Positions 61,495 through 64,000 of a stretch of DNA of 64,000 nt are shown here, piece after piece; position 1 is the first letter of the stretch, and every line of letters starts with the position of its first letter. A model generated the notes under the pieces. It worked only from the letters and a program-made list of their open reading frames with translations, had not been told where the DNA came from and made no database searches. Location of the stretch: positions 496,001 to 560,000 of the forward strand of contig JADIYD010000014.1 of the NCBI GenBank assembly GCA_016705475.1, in the 5' to 3' direction. Origin of the DNA: Betaproteobacteria bacterium. Lineage in GTDB: Bacteria; Pseudomonadota; Gammaproteobacteria; Burkholderiales; Rhodocyclaceae. The position numbers and the translations under genes are program-made.

Positions 61495-62331
61495 TTACTG
61501 GCACATGCGACGAATTTCGTCTTCCTTGATCGCTTCTTCAATTTGTTGCCGCACGGCATCGACATCGGCAAGGCTTTCGTCGAGTTCGACCTGACCCGTC
61601 AAAGCATGATCCGGCTGGAGCAAACCGCTCTCGTACAGCGCCCAGATTTCCTTGCCGTACTGGCTGTCGGCCAGTGAGGGAGCGAAGGCACTGAAATAGC
61701 TGCGCAGATTGTTGACGTCGCGCTCGAGCATTTCTGCCGCCGTGCTGTTGGCGGCAGCATCGATTGCTTGCGGCAGATCGATGATGACCGGCCCGTTTTC
61801 ATCGACGAGAATGTTGTATTCCGAGAGATCGCCGTGAATGATCCCGGCGCACAGCATGCGCACCACCTGATTGACCAGCATGGCATGAAACTCCAGCGCC
61901 ACGGCTTCGCTCAGGGCAACATCGTTCAAACGCGGTGCGGCGCCGCCGTCGGCATCGACCACCAGATCCATGAGCAGCACACCATCGAAGCAGATATAGG
62001 GCTGCGGCACGCGAACACCGGCGGCGGCCAGGCGATACAGCGCGTCGACCTCGGCGTTCTGCCAGACCTCTTCCTGCATCTGACGCCCGTAGCGGCTGCC
62101 TTTTTCCATGGCCCGCGCCTGCCGGCTGTTCTTCACCTTGCGGCCTTCCTGATAGGAGGTGGCCTTACGGAAACTGCGCTGCTTGGCGTCTTTATAGACC
62201 TTGGCGCAACGAATGTGCTCGCCGCAGCGCACGATATAGACGGTCGCTTCCTTGCCGCTCATCAACTGCCCGATCACCTCGTCTACAAGGCCTTCTTCAA
62301 CGAGGGTGGTGAGTCTTTTCGGGGTTTTCAT
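61495..62331 (-). CDS. RIO-type serine protein kinase (PA4780-like)
   Basis: 278 residues. GKEATVYIVRCGEHIRCAKVY holds the nucleotide loop and Lys, HGDLSEYNILVDENGPVIIDL combines the catalytic HxD-like segment with the metal-binding Asp in IIDLPQA, the RIO pattern without an activation loop. A basic N-terminal tail precedes it. Bacterial RIO1-like kinases are of unknown target. ATG at 62331 (MKTPKRLTTLVEEG). Confidence 0.9.
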   Translation of the reverse strand: MKTPKRLTTLVEEGLVDEVIGQLMSGKEATVYIVRCGEHIRCAKVYKDAKQRSFRKATSYQEGRKVKNSRQARAMEKGSRYGRQMQEEVWQNAEVDALYRLAAAGVRVPQPYICFDGVLLMDLVVDADGGAAPRLNDVALSEAVALEFHAMLVNQVVRMLCAGIIHGDLSEYNILVDENGPVIIDLPQAIDAAANSTAAEMLERDVNNLRSYFSAFAPSLADSQYGKEIWALYESGLLQPDHALTGQVELDESLADVDAVRQQIEEAIKEDEIRRMCQ

Positions 62332-62426
62332 CGGCTTCGCTTGCTTGAACTGCTTGGGACTCAGAGTGACTCAGAAGCGAATCAGACCACGGTAATGCAA
62401 AAATGCCCTGTCAGGCGGAAACCCGC

Positions 62427-64000
<1,574 letters not shown>

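Overview
The window is chromosomal DNA of a GC-rich betaproteobacterium, most likely a member of the Rhodocyclales close to Dechloromonas/Azonexus. The assignment rests on gene content: an Arg32-type EF-P beside its rhamnosyltransferase EarP, an arsenosugar (ArsS) cluster, a phasin gene behind PhaR-like sites, a GlrK/QseG/GlrR-like operon, an OsmC-YcaO fusion and type 2 ArgC. Taxonomy is inference; no marker search was run.

Layout. 1-5.6 kb: cell-wall recycling (nagZ, cut by the window edge), efp-earP, then udgB-uvrC-pgsA. 5.7-6.2 kb: tRNA-Gly(GCC), tRNA-Cys(GCA), tRNA-Gly(GCC) and tRNA-Leu(UAA). 6.7-14.5 kb: a leftward block holding arsS, exported msrB-msrA, a TVP38/mercuric-reductase-like membrane fusion, DUF3047, two arsenosugar-type glycosyltransferases and an FAD oxidoreductase. 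14.7-17.4 kb: an accessory insert with a decayed IS5-family element and an AT-richer two-gene unit (AAA ATPase plus a small partner) that resembles a defence module. 17.5-24 kb: sparse region with unknown genes, ycaO, tag, a broken catalase-like peroxidase and three copies of a dispersed repeat. 24-33.7 kb: rhodanese, YaeQ, OmpA-like protein, rlhA, methyltransferases, ettA, an N-acyl-amino-acid-synthase-like enzyme and a bactofilin. 34-37.4 kb: a histidine kinase/lipoprotein/sigma54-activator operon. 38.4-38.6 kb: two identical tRNA-Arg(ACG), followed by an orphan accessory gene. 40-47.7 kb: RhlE-like helicase, trmA, FliL-like protein, sirtuin, phasin and parC. 48-59 kb: lipoproteins, a sensor kinase with its solute-binding protein, an LRR-kinase, a radical SAM/B12 protein and a PilJ-like sensor. 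59-64 kb: argC, patatin lipoprotein, RIO kinase and parE (cut by the window edge).

The most unusual signal is a dispersed repeat of about 30-40 bp (core CCGGTTGACCGTGGCA preceded by GGCC and a T-tract). It occurs at least nine times, in both orientations, between genes and inside genes. Inside genes it sits in tolerant segments: two signal peptides, a disordered tail and a variable loop. Read in one frame it encodes FFRLTVA, and it forms the export signal of MsrA and of the QseG-like lipoprotein.

Caution on sequence quality. parC, the RhlE-like helicase and the catalase-like gene carry frameshifts that are each one base short in a homopolymer, and runs of 15 and 20 G lie near 60.15 kb. These may be sequencing or assembly faults rather than biology.
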